The position numbers and the translations under genes are program-made. Shown piece by piece: positions 36,511 to 44,849 of a DNA stretch of 64,000 nt (positions are counted from its first letter, which is position 1; each line of letters opens with the position of its first letter). The DNA comes from Microbacterium timonense (GTDB lineage: Bacteria > Actinomycetota > Actinomycetes > Actinomycetales > Microbacteriaceae). The notes under the pieces were generated by a model. It saw only the letters and a list, made by a program, of their open reading frames with translations. It ran no database searches and was not told where the DNA came from. The stretch is from positions 1-64,000 of the forward strand of contig NZ_OLMV01000002.1 in NCBI RefSeq assembly GCF_900292075.1. The letters are read 5' to 3'.

Positions 36511-37425
36511 ATGTCCATCACACGCACGCGCCTTTCCCTGGCGCTGGCCAGCACCGCCGTCGCGGCACTCGCGCTGGCCGGCTGCGCGTCCAGCGATCCC
36601 CTCACCGGCGACAGCACGGGCCCCGGCGCCTCGGAGGAGTCCTCGACCATCGTCATCGGCTCGCAGGCGTACTACTCGAACGAGATCATCGCCGAGATCT
36701 ATGCGCAGGCCCTCGAGGCCAACGGCTTCACGGTCGAACGCGACTTCAACATCGGCCAGCGCGACGCGTACATGCCCTCGCTCGAGGACGGCTCGATCGA
36801 CCTCTTCCCCGAGTACACGGGCAACCTGCTCCAGTACTTCGAGCCGGACACCACCGCCACGACACCGGATGACGTCTACGCCGCCCTGCAGGAGGCGCTC
36901 CCGGACGGCCTGACCGTCCTCGATCAGTCGCCCGCGACCGACCAGGACTCGTACAACGTGACGGCCGCGTTCGCCGAGGAGCACGGCCTCACCTCGATCG
37001 CCGACCTCGCCGGGATCGAGGGCCTCGTCCTCGGCGGTGCGCCGGAGCTCGAGCAGCGCCCGTACGGACCGACCGGACTCAAGGACGTCTACGACGTCAC
37101 CGTCTCGTTCGAGGCGACCGCCGACACGACCGTCGACGAACTCGTGGCCGGCAACATCCAGGTCGCGAACGTCTACAGCGCGGACCCCCGCATCAAGACA
37201 GATGACCTGGTGACGCTCGAAGATCCGAAGGGTCTCTTCCTCGCCTCGAACGTGGTGCCGCTCGTGAACGCCGACATCGCCGACGAGATCGCCGACGTCA
37301 TCAATGCGGTGAGCGCCGCCCTCACGCCCGAGGGCCTGGTCGCCCTCAACGTGGAGTCCACGGTCGACCAGCGCTCGTCGGAGGACATCGCCGCCGACTG
37401 GCTGGCCGCCAACAACCTCAACTGA
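36511..37425 (+). CDS. Osmoprotectant-binding lipoprotein (OpuCC/ProX-like)
   Basis: GGAGGT precedes ATG 36511. The 304-aa protein has a lipoprotein signal ending LALAGC (Cys25) and an OpuAC-type binding domain: TIVIGSQAYYSNEIIAEIYA, IDLFPEYTGNLLQYF, YNVTAAFAEEHGLTSIADLA and NVVPLVNADIADEIADVIN. It captures quaternary amines outside the cell and passes them to the two permeases. It is the last gene of the operon and is followed by a strong hairpin. Confidence 0.92.
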   Translation: MSITRTRLSLALASTAVAALALAGCASSDPLTGDSTGPGASEESSTIVIGSQAYYSNEIIAEIYAQALEANGFTVERDFNIGQRDAYMPSLEDGSIDLFPEYTGNLLQYFEPDTTATTPDDVYAALQEALPDGLTVLDQSPATDQDSYNVTAAFAEEHGLTSIADLAGIEGLVLGGAPELEQRPYGPTGLKDVYDVTVSFEATADTTVDELVAGNIQVANVYSADPRIKTDDLVTLEDPKGLFLASNVVPLVNADIADEIADVINAVSAALTPEGLVALNVESTVDQRSSEDIAADWLAANNLN

Positions 37426-37434
37426 CGGTCGCGC

Positions 37435-37479
37435 CGACGCCTCCCGCGCCGCCCCTTCCCGGCGGCACGGGAGGCGTCG
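37435..37479 (+). terminator. Terminator of the osmoprotectant operon
   Basis: CGACGCCTCCCG and CGGGAGGCGTCG form a 12-bp perfect outer stem, with an inner CGCCGCC/GGCGGC extension, 9 nt after the binding-protein stop. No T tract is present. Confidence 0.8.
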
Positions 37480-37550
37480 CCATGTGTCGGGCCGCAGATA
37501 TCCGCCGCAGGACGGATGCCGCCGGCTCGGGGCGCGGCATACCCTGAAGC

Positions 37551-37868
37551 ATGGTCGTGGGCCAGGTCATGCTGTGGAGCTTCATCGCGATTCTCATCGC
37601 GCTGCCGCCGCTGTTCGTATGGTTCGCCCTCGACACGCACCGCCGCCGGCGGCGAGGCGAGACACCGGCGCATTCCTCCGGGGGTCTGCTCGGCATCGAC
37701 GAGCTCTTCCACCCGACCGCCGACAGTGCGCGAGCGGTGTGGGACGCCGAGCAGATCACCCCCGCACCGGCGCCGCTTCCCGGCGACGGTCCGGGCGTCA
37801 TCGAGGGCAACCGGATCGTGATCGAGACCGGCCTGCGAAAGGCGGCGCGGAAGCCATCGGAAACCTGA
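37551..37868 (+). CDS. Small single-pass membrane protein
   Basis: The 105-aa product has one N-terminal membrane helix ([21 protein letters not shown]) followed by a basic stretch (HRRRRRGE) that would face the cytoplasm, then a polar region ending [16 protein letters not shown]. No family recognised. A second in-frame ATG at 37569 (MLWSF) is an alternative start. It stands alone after the osmoprotectant operon. Confidence 0.65.
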   Translation: MVVGQVMLWSFIAILIALPPLFVWFALDTHRRRRRGETPAHSSGGLLGIDELFHPTADSARAVWDAEQITPAPAPLPGDGPGVIEGNRIVIETGLRKAARKPSET

Positions 37869-37912
37869 GCGGCGGCGATTCTCCGCCCACCCCCGCCGGA
37901 AGTGCTCGGCGG

Positions 37913-38356
37913 TCAGCGCCTCGCCCGGTGCACGATGGTCGCGACGACGCGCCAGCCGACCAGCGCCAGAAGCAGCGTCAGCGCGGCGACGATGATGAAC
38001 GGCAGCGCGGTGCCCTGGCCCGACACAGCGCGCAGCAGCATCCCTCCGGTGACGGTCGCCGCCCACACGCCGACCCCGGTGCGCAGCGGCGCGAACGGGG
38101 CTCGCCATCCGCGGGTGATGAGCCATCCCAGCGCCAGCCCGGCGAGGAACGGCCACGCGGTCCGTCCCAGGCCGAGCCACACGTCGGAGTCGTGACTGGC
38201 CCGGCCGACCGCAGCGAAGAGCACCACCAGGACCGCGTCGCTCACGAGCGCGAAGACGACCGTGCGCCTCGCCGGTCGCTGGGCGTCTCGTGCCCCCGCC
38301 GCACCGGCAGGCCTCAGGCCGCGCCGTCGGGCACCAGACCCGTCGTCGGCGATCAC
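37913..38356 (-). CDS. DUF3054 integral membrane protein
   Basis: The GTG at 38356 overlaps the trhO stop (GTGA) and gives 147 aa. Four membrane helices are expected, with VVFALVSDAVLVVLFAAVGR, TAWPFLAGLALGWLIT, TGVGVWAATVTGGMLLRAV and FIIVAALTLLLALVGWR. This matches the actinobacterial DUF3054 family, of unknown function. Tight coupling suggests co-expression with TrhO, though a functional link is not known. Confidence 0.75.
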   Translation of the reverse strand: MIADDGSGARRRGLRPAGAAGARDAQRPARRTVVFALVSDAVLVVLFAAVGRASHDSDVWLGLGRTAWPFLAGLALGWLITRGWRAPFAPLRTGVGVWAATVTGGMLLRAVSGQGTALPFIIVAALTLLLALVGWRVVATIVHRARR

Positions 38357-39096
38357 GCCGGCACCGTCCCTCGCGGACTGAGGTCGGGTGCCAGCGCCTC
38401 CCGTTCGTCGAACACGAAGCACTCTCCCGTCCAATGCTCTGCGCCCACCTCCTCGAAGTAGCCGAGGATGCCGCCGTCGAGCTGGTACGCATCGAGCCCG
38501 ATCTCCCGCAGGTAGATCGCGGCCTTCTCGCAGCGGATACCGCCCGTGCAGTAGCTCACCACGGTCTTTCCCCGCAGCTCGACTGCGGCCGCCGTTGCGG
38601 CATCCGGGAACTGGGTGAACCTCTCGATCCGCCAGTCGAGCGCACCCGCGAACGCCCCGTAGTCCACCTCGAACGCGTTCCGGGTGTCCAGCAGCACGAT
38701 CTCGCGCCCGTCGTCATCGCGCCCCCGGTCGAGCCAGCGGCGCAGGGTCGCAGGAGCGACCGCTGGTGCGCGCCCTGCCTCGGGGCGGATCGCCGGACGA
38801 TCCATCCGGATGATCTCGCGTTTGACCTTCACGAGCATCTTGCCGAACGGCTGGACGGCCGACCAGCTCTCCGTCACCGCGAGCGTGCGGAAGCGTTCGT
38901 CGGTGCGCAGCTCGGCGAGGAAGCCGCGCACGGCACCGACCTCGCCCGCCATGAAGAGGTTGATGCCCTCCTCGGCGAGGAGGATCGTCCCCTTCAGTCT
39001 CGCCGCGAGCGCGGCCTCACGCAGCACGGGACGCAGGGCTGCCGGATCCGCGATTCGCGTGAACAGGTACCCCGAGACGTTGAGAACGGATGCCAC
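38353..39096 (-). CDS. trhO: tRNA uridine(34) hydroxylase, rhodanese-domain (TrhO/YceA)
   Basis: The 247-aa protein has the N-terminal UPF0176 domain (VLNVSGYLFTRIADP, GTILLAEEGINLFMAG) and a rhodanese domain with LLDTRNAFEVDYGAF and the active-site loop VVSYCTGGIRCEKAA containing two Cys. TrhO uses oxygen to form 5-hydroxyuridine at tRNA position 34. The protein ends shortly after ILGYFEEVGAEHWTGECFVFDER, so it is at the short end of the family. It is coupled to the DUF3054 gene. Confidence 0.9.
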   Translation of the reverse strand: MASVLNVSGYLFTRIADPAALRPVLREAALAARLKGTILLAEEGINLFMAGEVGAVRGFLAELRTDERFRTLAVTESWSAVQPFGKMLVKVKREIIRMDRPAIRPEAGRAPAVAPATLRRWLDRGRDDDGREIVLLDTRNAFEVDYGAFAGALDWRIERFTQFPDAATAAAVELRGKTVVSYCTGGIRCEKAAIYLREIGLDAYQLDGGILGYFEEVGAEHWTGECFVFDEREALAPDLSPRGTVPA

Positions 39097-39227
39097 GTCC
39101 TCCAGCCTACGGACGACGCGAGGTCCGCCCCGCCGCGATACCTCCGGGCGCCGGATCGGTCAAGGCCCTCGCAGCCGGGCGGACCGCGACGCATGCTGGG
39201 AGCATCCGAGTGGATGCGAGAGCGAGC

Positions 39228-39440
39228 ATGACCGACCCTACGATCCCCGAACCGCTTCCTGGGCAGACGCCGCCGGGGCAGGTGCCTCCGGGCCCGGCGA
39301 CGCCGTCACCCGATTCGCCATCACCGGATGCGCCGTCACCGCAACCGAGCGAACCACCCGCACCGTGGCCGGAGGAGCCACTGGCCCCGACGCCCGAGGA
39401 ACCCCAGTGGCCGCAGGCGCCGGAGACCCCGCTGCCGTGA
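39228..39440 (+). CDS. Very proline-rich small protein
   Basis: From ATG 39228 a 70-aa protein begins MTDPTIPEPLPGQTPPGQV and is roughly one-third proline with Ser, Glu and Gln. It has no hydrophobic segment and would be disordered and acidic. The ribosome-binding site is weak. It lies between trhO (divergent) and a convergent membrane protein gene. It may be real but could be spurious coding in GC-rich DNA. Confidence 0.4.
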   Translation: MTDPTIPEPLPGQTPPGQVPPGPATPSPDSPSPDAPSPQPSEPPAPWPEEPLAPTPEEPQWPQAPETPLP

Positions 39441-39465
39441 ACTGAGGCGGCGGCCGTCTCGCCGC

Positions 39466-39849
39466 CTACATCAGCTGGGCGGCGCGGGTGGCTTCGACGA
39501 TGTAGATGCCGACGAAGGCGAGAAGCGCACCCACGGCCATCGACCCCATGAACCAGGCGAGCCGGCGGTTCCTCGTGCGGACGTCGCCCGGCCGGCGTGA
39601 GACGACGAGCATCCCGACCCACATCGCGACGACGAAGACGATGCCGATGAGCGGCAGCACAAACTGCAGCGAGAAGGCGATGGCGAACATCACGACGGCG
39701 ATCGCCGCGAACGCGGTGGCCGGCACCAGCCAGCGCCTGGTCGCTCCCGTCTGCAGCGCCGGCTGATTTCGCAGGTCGGTCGGTTCGGGCGTCGTTCGGC
39801 GATCGGGTGCCGGATCCGGTGGGCGAGGCCGGAAGCGGGGGTCGCTCAT
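39466..39849 (-). CDS. Small three-helix membrane protein
   Basis: From ATG 39849 a 127-aa protein is read with a Pro/Arg-rich cytoplasmic N-terminus (MSDPRFRPRPPDPAPDRR). Three helices follow: VPATAFAAIAVVMFAIAF, LPLIGIVFVVAMWVGMLVV and FMGSMAVGALLAFVGIYIV. No family recognised. Helix pattern and codon use support a true gene. It follows the amidase gene in the same orientation after 74 bp. Confidence 0.7.
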   Translation of the reverse strand: MSDPRFRPRPPDPAPDRRTTPEPTDLRNQPALQTGATRRWLVPATAFAAIAVVMFAIAFSLQFVLPLIGIVFVVAMWVGMLVVSRRPGDVRTRNRRLAWFMGSMAVGALLAFVGIYIVEATRAAQLM

Positions 39850-39923
39850 GGCGTGCTCCTTCCGCGTCCCGCACAGTATCTCGCCGCCGTGCCCGCGCGC
39901 GCAGCCGGGTTGACACGCGGCCA

Positions 39924-41363
39924 TCAGCGCGATGCGCTCCCGGGCTCCTCGCGCAGCGCGGGAAACGCGGGCACGCCCGCCTCCACGTCGCGGCCCGCGG
40001 CGATCAGGGCGGCTTCGCCGAACATCGGGCCGAACACCTGCACGCCCGTGGGCATGCCGTCGGTTCCGAGCCCGGCCGGCAGGGCCAGCGCCGGCAGACC
40101 GAGGAAGTTGGCGACGACCGTGAGCCACAGACGACGCCAGGCCTCGTCGGCGGCGGCCGCGCTGCCGAGGTCGTAATCCGGCTCGCCCATGCTCCTGGTC
40201 GACACCGGTCCGAGGATGATCGGGATCTCTCGCTGCAGGCGGCGCCAGTCCGCCGCCATCACCGCCCTGCGGGCCCACGCCTGCGCGTACTCGCGTGCGG
40301 AGGTGTACGGCTCAGCCGCGGCCGTGCTGTCACGCAGGAACGCGGTGGCCGATGCGCCCAGCGGACGGCCGAGGGCGGCGGGGTCCAGCGAGATCAGCAT
40401 GTCGGTGCACGCCAATCGGCGCCACAGCACCGCCGCCTCTTCCAGGTGCGGCGGGTCCAGGTCCACGAGTTCCCATCCCGCGGCCGTGAGGGACACCGCC
40501 GCCCGGTCGATTCCTGCCGTCACCTGGTCGTCCAGCCGCGCTCCGGCGGGACGACGCACGACACCGACCCGTCGCGGCAGGTCTTGCGCGTCGATCGCCG
40601 GGGTGTCGAGAGAGACAGGGTCGTCGGCATCCGCTCCTCTCATCACCTCGAGCGCGAGAGCGACATCGTCGACCCGGCGTCCCAGCGGACCGTTGACGGA
40701 GAACTCCTGGAGCGTCAGCGCCACCGGCTGCCCTCGGACGGCGGCCCGAGGAACGACGCCCTGAGACGGCCGCAGGCCGACGGTGCCGGTCGCGAACGCC
40801 GGAAGACGCAGGGAGCCGCCGAAGTCGTTGCCGAGGCCGATCGCGCTCATCCCCGCTGCGACCGAGACGGCATCGCCGCCGCTCGAGCCTCCGGCGCTGC
40901 GCCCCGGGTCCCACGGGTTGAACGTGCGCCCGAACAGGTCGTTGTCGGTGTCCCAGCGCATACCGAAGTCGGGCATGTTGCCCCGGCCGATCGGGATGGC
41001 GCCCGCTTCGCGCAGGCGGCGGACGATCGTGGCATCGCGGGCGGGAACCGCGTCCGCGGAGCCCTGCCACCCGTTCGTCGTCGCCGACCAGGTCAGGTCG
41101 ATATTCTCCTTCACCGAGATCGGGACCCCCGCCAGCCGCCCCGGATCGATCCCGGCGGCGACCTTCGCATCGATCTGCGCAGCGGCCTCACGCGCCCGGT
41201 CGTCGAACACGACGGTGAGCGCGCCGAGCGCGGGGTTGCGACGCGCGATGACGGTCAGATGGCGGTCGACGACCTCTCGCGCGCTCACGGCGCCGGTCCG
41301 CACAGCCGCGGCGATCTCGGCGGCGGAGTCGCTCGGCGGGAGGGAGGCAGTCATCTTCCCCAT
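39924..41363 (-). CDS. Amidase (amidase-signature family)
   Basis: The 479-aa protein carries the amidase-signature Ser-Ser-Lys triad: catalytic Lys in AGVPISVKENID, cis-Ser in GRSAGGSSGGDAVSVAAG and nucleophile Ser in GNDFGGSLRLPA (the usual GSDTGGS is changed to GNDFGGS). It hydrolyses a carboxamide; the physiological substrate is unknown. It is not next to gatB, so it is not GatA. ATG 41363 or ATG 41354 may be the start. The gap to the dps gene holds no obvious operator. Confidence 0.88.
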   Translation of the reverse strand: MGKMTASLPPSDSAAEIAAAVRTGAVSAREVVDRHLTVIARRNPALGALTVVFDDRAREAAAQIDAKVAAGIDPGRLAGVPISVKENIDLTWSATTNGWQGSADAVPARDATIVRRLREAGAIPIGRGNMPDFGMRWDTDNDLFGRTFNPWDPGRSAGGSSGGDAVSVAAGMSAIGLGNDFGGSLRLPAFATGTVGLRPSQGVVPRAAVRGQPVALTLQEFSVNGPLGRRVDDVALALEVMRGADADDPVSLDTPAIDAQDLPRRVGVVRRPAGARLDDQVTAGIDRAAVSLTAAGWELVDLDPPHLEEAAVLWRRLACTDMLISLDPAALGRPLGASATAFLRDSTAAAEPYTSAREYAQAWARRAVMAADWRRLQREIPIILGPVSTRSMGEPDYDLGSAAAADEAWRRLWLTVVANFLGLPALALPAGLGTDGMPTGVQVFGPMFGEAALIAAGRDVEAGVPAFPALREEPGSASR

Positions 41364-41494
41364 CCCATCACGAGTCGGCGTGTAGCACGCCTGTTGCCGG
41401 AGGGCAATCCCCGCGCGCGTCGCCGGTGACGTCGATACCGTCGAGGGTGTCCCGGGGAACTCCTCCGGCGTGCAGACTCGAGAACGGAGAGACC

Positions 41495-42085
41495 GTGGCG
41501 ACGACGACCGCGAAGAAGAGCACCTCGAAGAGCAGCGCAGCCTCCGGCGGCACGACCCGCAACCGGCGCCGCACCGCTCGCGGCGGCGCGGGGTCCGAGC
41601 TCACTCCGGAGCAGAATGCCGAGAAGGGCTTCACGGCGTCCGAGACCCTCAGCGACAACCTGCAGAAGGTACTCGTCGACCTCATCGAGCTGTCGCTGCA
41701 GGGCAAGCAGGCCCACTGGAACGTCGTCGGTCGCAACTTCCGTGACACGCATCTGCAGCTCGACGAGATCATCGAGTCGGCGCGCGAGTTCGCCGACACG
41801 GTCGCCGAGCGCATGCGCTCCCTGCACGCACTGCCCGACGGACGCAGCGACGAGGTCGCCCAGACGACGACGCTGCCCGAGTTCCCCCAGGGTGAGATCG
41901 CGACCACCGAGGTGATCGACCTCATGACCGAGCGACTGGATGCTGTCGCCACGACCTGCCGCGACGTGCACGACGCCGTCGACGAAGAAGACCCCACGAG
42001 CGCCGACATCCTCCACGCCATTCTGGAGCGGGTGGAGCAGCTCTCGTGGATGGTGAGCGCGGAGAACCGCACCCCGCAGCGGTGA
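41495..42085 (+). CDS. dps: Dps-family ferritin-like DNA-binding protein
   Basis: GTG 41495 with GGAGAG gives 196 aa. The first 40 residues are rich in Lys, Arg, Ser and Thr (VATTTAKKSTSKSS, TTRNRRRTARGG) and resemble DNA-binding tails of actinobacterial Dps. The ferritin-like core has QAHWNVVGRNFRDTHLQLDE and EFADTVAERM, which carry the inter-subunit ferroxidase residues. The protein stores iron and protects DNA against peroxide in a dodecamer. It ends with a clear hairpin terminator. Confidence 0.9.
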   Translation: MATTTAKKSTSKSSAASGGTTRNRRRTARGGAGSELTPEQNAEKGFTASETLSDNLQKVLVDLIELSLQGKQAHWNVVGRNFRDTHLQLDEIIESAREFADTVAERMRSLHALPDGRSDEVAQTTTLPEFPQGEIATTEVIDLMTERLDAVATTCRDVHDAVDEEDPTSADILHAILERVEQLSWMVSAENRTPQR

Positions 42086-42100
42086 TCCCAGGCGCCCTGA

Positions 42101-42132
42101 CGCTGCCCGCCTTCCCCTGACGGCGGGCAGCG
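42101..42132 (+). terminator. Hairpin terminator after dps
   Basis: CGCTGCCCGCC/GGCGGGCAGCG form a perfect 11-bp stem with a 10-nt loop, 15 nt after the dps stop codon. Confidence 0.8.
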
Positions 42133-42214
42133 CCGTTCGAGGGGGCAGGTGGGGTTCGGGTTTCGTGTGAAACGCACTACGGCGGCCATGATGCCCGCCA
42201 CTAGGCTCGGGCGC

Positions 42215-42580
42215 ATGGCATCAGGCAAGCAGCGTCCCGAACCCGAACTGCACGGCGGCGTCCTCTCAGGCGACGGCAGCCCCGGGCTCTGGGGTGCACT
42301 CATCGGGCTCGTCGTCTTCGTCTTCCTCGCGGTGCCGATCTCGATCGCGGTGCGCTTCGCGACACACCCCTCGACCCAGCAGCTCTTCGGCGGGCGCCTC
42401 GAAGAGGCGAGCACCGGTGCCTATGTGGCGTTCTGGTGGGTCGTGGCGATCGGGCTCTTCGCGATCCCGTTCCTCATCGGCTGGGCAGTCGCCAAACGCT
42501 CCGGCCGCACGCTCGCCATCATCATCGGCGTCGTCGCGGTCTTCTTCATCGCGATCCTCATCCTGGGGCAGCTGTTCTGA
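42215..42580 (+). CDS. Small two-to-three-helix membrane protein
   Basis: From ATG 42215 a 121-aa protein with a polar N-terminus (MASGKQRPEPELHGGVL) and hydrophobic segments LIGLVVFVFLAVPISIAV, VAFWWVVAIGLFAIPFLIG and LAIIIGVVAVFFIAILILGQ. No family recognised. An in-frame ATG at 42149 would add 22 less convincing residues. It converges with fdhD. Confidence 0.65.
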   Translation: MASGKQRPEPELHGGVLSGDGSPGLWGALIGLVVFVFLAVPISIAVRFATHPSTQQLFGGRLEEASTGAYVAFWWVVAIGLFAIPFLIGWAVAKRSGRTLAIIIGVVAVFFIAILILGQLF

Positions 42581-42617
42581 CGATCCTCCGCGCGGGCGCG
42601 CGGGATCGCCACCGCGC

Positions 42618-43535
42618 TCACCTGGGGGTTCGCTCCGGCACACGCACCCGATCGGCGCGTGAGTAGAGGTTCATCGAGCCGCCTCGGACGAAGCCCGCGA
42701 GGGTGAGGCCGGATGCCGTCGCGAGCTCCACGGCGAGGGATGACGGCGCCGAGACGGCGGAGAGGATCGGGATGCCGGCCATCACGGCCTTCTGGATGAG
42801 TTCGAAGCTCGCACGCCCCGACACCTGCAGGATCGTGCCGCTGAGCGGCAGCCGATCCTCCAGCACCGCCCAGCCCACGACTTTGTCGACCGCGTTGTGG
42901 CGTCCGACATCCTCACGCAGCACGAGAAGCTCGCCGGTCGCGGCGTCGAAGAGCCCGGCCGCGTGCAGGCCACCGGTCTTGTCGAACACCGTCTGACCGG
43001 CGCGGAGCGCCTGAGGAAGACCCACGATCAGCGACGCGTCGACGCCGACGGGATCGATCCCGACGTCGTAGCGCGACTGCTTCTGGATCGCCTCGATGGA
43101 GGCCGTGCCGCAGACACCGCACGAGCTGGTCGTGTAGAAGTTGCGGGCGATGTCGGTGATGGGGGCGGCCACTCCGGGTGCCAGGGCCACGTCCAGCACG
43201 TTGTAGGTGTTCTCGCCGGCCGTCGAAGTGCCGGGCGCGGAGCCGATCGACAAGAGCGACGGCGCGCTGGGGGTCCCGGCCGTGCCCGGGCCGCCGCAGT
43301 GGATCGCCGAGCGCACGTCACCACCGGCGGAGATGACACCCTCCGACACGAGGAATCCCGCGGCGAGCTCGAGATCGTGGCCTGGCGTGCGCATGGTGAC
43401 CGTGAGAGGCTCACCGCCGATGCGGATCTCGAGAGGCTCCTCGACCACGAGCGTGTCGGCGCGGCGCCGCACCGCCGTGTCGTCATCGCCGAGGGCGATG
43501 CGGGTGACCGGCGTACGCGTCGTGATGCGGCCCAT
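42618..43535 (-). CDS. fdhD: Formate dehydrogenase accessory sulfurtransferase FdhD
   Basis: The 305-aa protein has [20 protein letters not shown], the catalytic Cys loop [16 protein letters not shown] (CGVCG), [30 protein letters not shown] and [12 protein letters not shown]. It takes sulfur from a cysteine desulfurase and inserts it into the molybdenum bis-MGD cofactor of formate-dehydrogenase-type enzymes. The likely client is the YdeP/FdhF-type oxidoreductase at 60.2-62.7 kb. It starts 1 bp after the moaA stop, so the two form an operon. Confidence 0.95.
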   Translation of the reverse strand: MGRITTRTPVTRIALGDDDTAVRRRADTLVVEEPLEIRIGGEPLTVTMRTPGHDLELAAGFLVSEGVISAGGDVRSAIHCGGPGTAGTPSAPSLLSIGSAPGTSTAGENTYNVLDVALAPGVAAPITDIARNFYTTSSCGVCGTASIEAIQKQSRYDVGIDPVGVDASLIVGLPQALRAGQTVFDKTGGLHAAGLFDAATGELLVLREDVGRHNAVDKVVGWAVLEDRLPLSGTILQVSGRASFELIQKAVMAGIPILSAVSAPSSLAVELATASGLTLAGFVRGGSMNLYSRADRVRVPERTPR

Positions 43536-43536
43536 G

Positions 43537-44670
43537 TCAGCCGCCGATCGCATTCATGCCGCGCGCCGGCTGCAGGAAGGACGGATCGTTGATGGCGTGA
43601 CCGGGCAGCTTGCCGTGGACGCAGGATCGCAGCATCCCGTCGATGCTCGCATCGAGGACCTCGGCGCCCGGGGAATGAGGCTGTCCGGCTCCGCGCAGGA
43701 TGGGCAGCAGGTCGTACTCCGTCGTGGAGAACAGGCAGTTGCGCAGCTGCCCGTCGGCGGTCAGACGCAGGCGGTCGCAGTCGCCGCAGAAGGGCGCGGT
43801 GACCGACGCGATGACGCCGACCGTGTCGGGGCCGCCGTCGATCGTCCAGCGCGCCGCGGGGGCGCCGCCGCGGCCGGGTAGCGGCGCCAGATCCCAGCGG
43901 GCGCTCAGTGCGGCGAGGATCTCGTCCTGCGTCACCATGCGCGAGCGATCCCACGTGTGCCCGGCGTCCAGCGGCATCTGCTCGATGAAGCGCATCTGGG
44001 CGCCGTGGTCGATGGCGAACGCCACGAGGTCGACCAGTTCGTCGTCGTTGACGTCGCGCATCGCGACGGCGTTGAGCTTGAGAGGACGAAGACCCGATTC
44101 CGCGGCCGCCGTGATCCCCGCGAGCACATCGTCCAGCCGATCGCGGCGCGTGAGCGCGTGGAACCGGTCGCGGCGCAGCGTGTCGAGCGAGATGTTCAGG
44201 CGGTGCAGGCCCGCATCGATCAACGCGGGAAGGAGTTCGGGCAGGCGGATGCCGTTGGTCGTCATCGCGACCTCGACCGGCGTCCCGTCCGGTCCCGAGA
44301 TGCGTGCCAGCCGGCGCACGACCTCGACGATGTCCGTGCGCAGCAGCGGCTCGCCGCCGGTGAGCCGGAATGTCGTGATGCCGTCGGCGGCGGCGATGCG
44401 CGCCACGCGCTCGATCTCGTCCAGCGTCAGGATGCTCGTCTTGGCGAGCCACTCGTTGCCCTGCTCAGGCATGCAGTACGTGCAGCGCAGCGAGCATCGG
44501 TCGGTCAGCGAGATGCGCAGATCCCGGTGCACGCGACCGTGCGTGTCGATGAGCGGGTCGCCGATCGTCGCAGGCGCCGGGTGGGTGCGCCCGGCGGAGC
44601 CGGCACCGGACATCGCGGATGCCGCGGGCTGCGGCATCCGTCGCCCGATCGTCACCGGGATGGCGGTCAC
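43537..44670 (-). CDS. moaA: GTP 3',8-cyclase MoaA (radical SAM)
   Basis: GTG 44670 is chosen because it yields a normal MoaA N-terminus ([15 protein letters not shown]); later in-frame ATGs are possible. The 377-aa enzyme has the radical-SAM cluster CSLRCTYC in [19 protein letters not shown], the LTGGEPLLR motif, the second Fe-S site [20 protein letters not shown] and a C-terminus ending MNAIGG, close to the family's GG tail. It catalyses the first step of molybdopterin synthesis from GTP. It is transcribed divergently from cydA. Confidence 0.94.
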   Translation of the reverse strand: MTAIPVTIGRRMPQPAASAMSGAGSAGRTHPAPATIGDPLIDTHGRVHRDLRISLTDRCSLRCTYCMPEQGNEWLAKTSILTLDEIERVARIAAADGITTFRLTGGEPLLRTDIVEVVRRLARISGPDGTPVEVAMTTNGIRLPELLPALIDAGLHRLNISLDTLRRDRFHALTRRDRLDDVLAGITAAAESGLRPLKLNAVAMRDVNDDELVDLVAFAIDHGAQMRFIEQMPLDAGHTWDRSRMVTQDEILAALSARWDLAPLPGRGGAPAARWTIDGGPDTVGVIASVTAPFCGDCDRLRLTADGQLRNCLFSTTEYDLLPILRGAGQPHSPGAEVLDASIDGMLRSCVHGKLPGHAINDPSFLQPARGMNAIGG

Positions 44671-44779
44671 CCGCTCGATCCCCGTCGCTGCGCCCTCGTG
44701 GCCATGGTTCGAGGGTAGTCGCGTCGGGTGCGGACGGGCCGCGCCGTGTCTCGATTGATCACACGGCGAGATGGTCCCG

Positions 44780-44794
44780 TGTGGTCTGACCACA
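44780..44794. promoter_or_regulatory. GntR/FadR-type palindrome 1 upstream of cydA
   Basis: TGTGGTC-T-GACCACA is a perfect 15-bp palindrome with core TGGTCTGACCA, matching the TGGT-N3-ACCA consensus of FadR-subfamily GntR regulators. It lies 56 bp upstream of the cydA start, in the gap to the divergent moaA gene. Confidence 0.7.
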
Positions 44795-44802
44795 TGGTAC
44801 TG

Positions 44803-44817
44803 TGTGGTCAGACCATA
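44803..44817. promoter_or_regulatory. GntR/FadR-type palindrome 2 upstream of cydA
   Basis: TGTGGTC-A-GACCATA has one mismatch in the outer arm and an intact TGGTCAGACCA core. Its centre is 23 bp from that of palindrome 1, about two helical turns, so two dimers could bind side by side. It ends 32 bp before the cydA GTG. Confidence 0.7.
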
Positions 44818-44849
44818 TCGGCTCGCCCGTCGTGATCGGAGATCGCATC

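Noticed and set aside
44671-44849. Molybdenum-cofactor riboswitch upstream of moaA
   Set aside because: The gap is short and I could not recognise the conserved fold; the visible signals are the two GntR-type palindromes nearer cydA.
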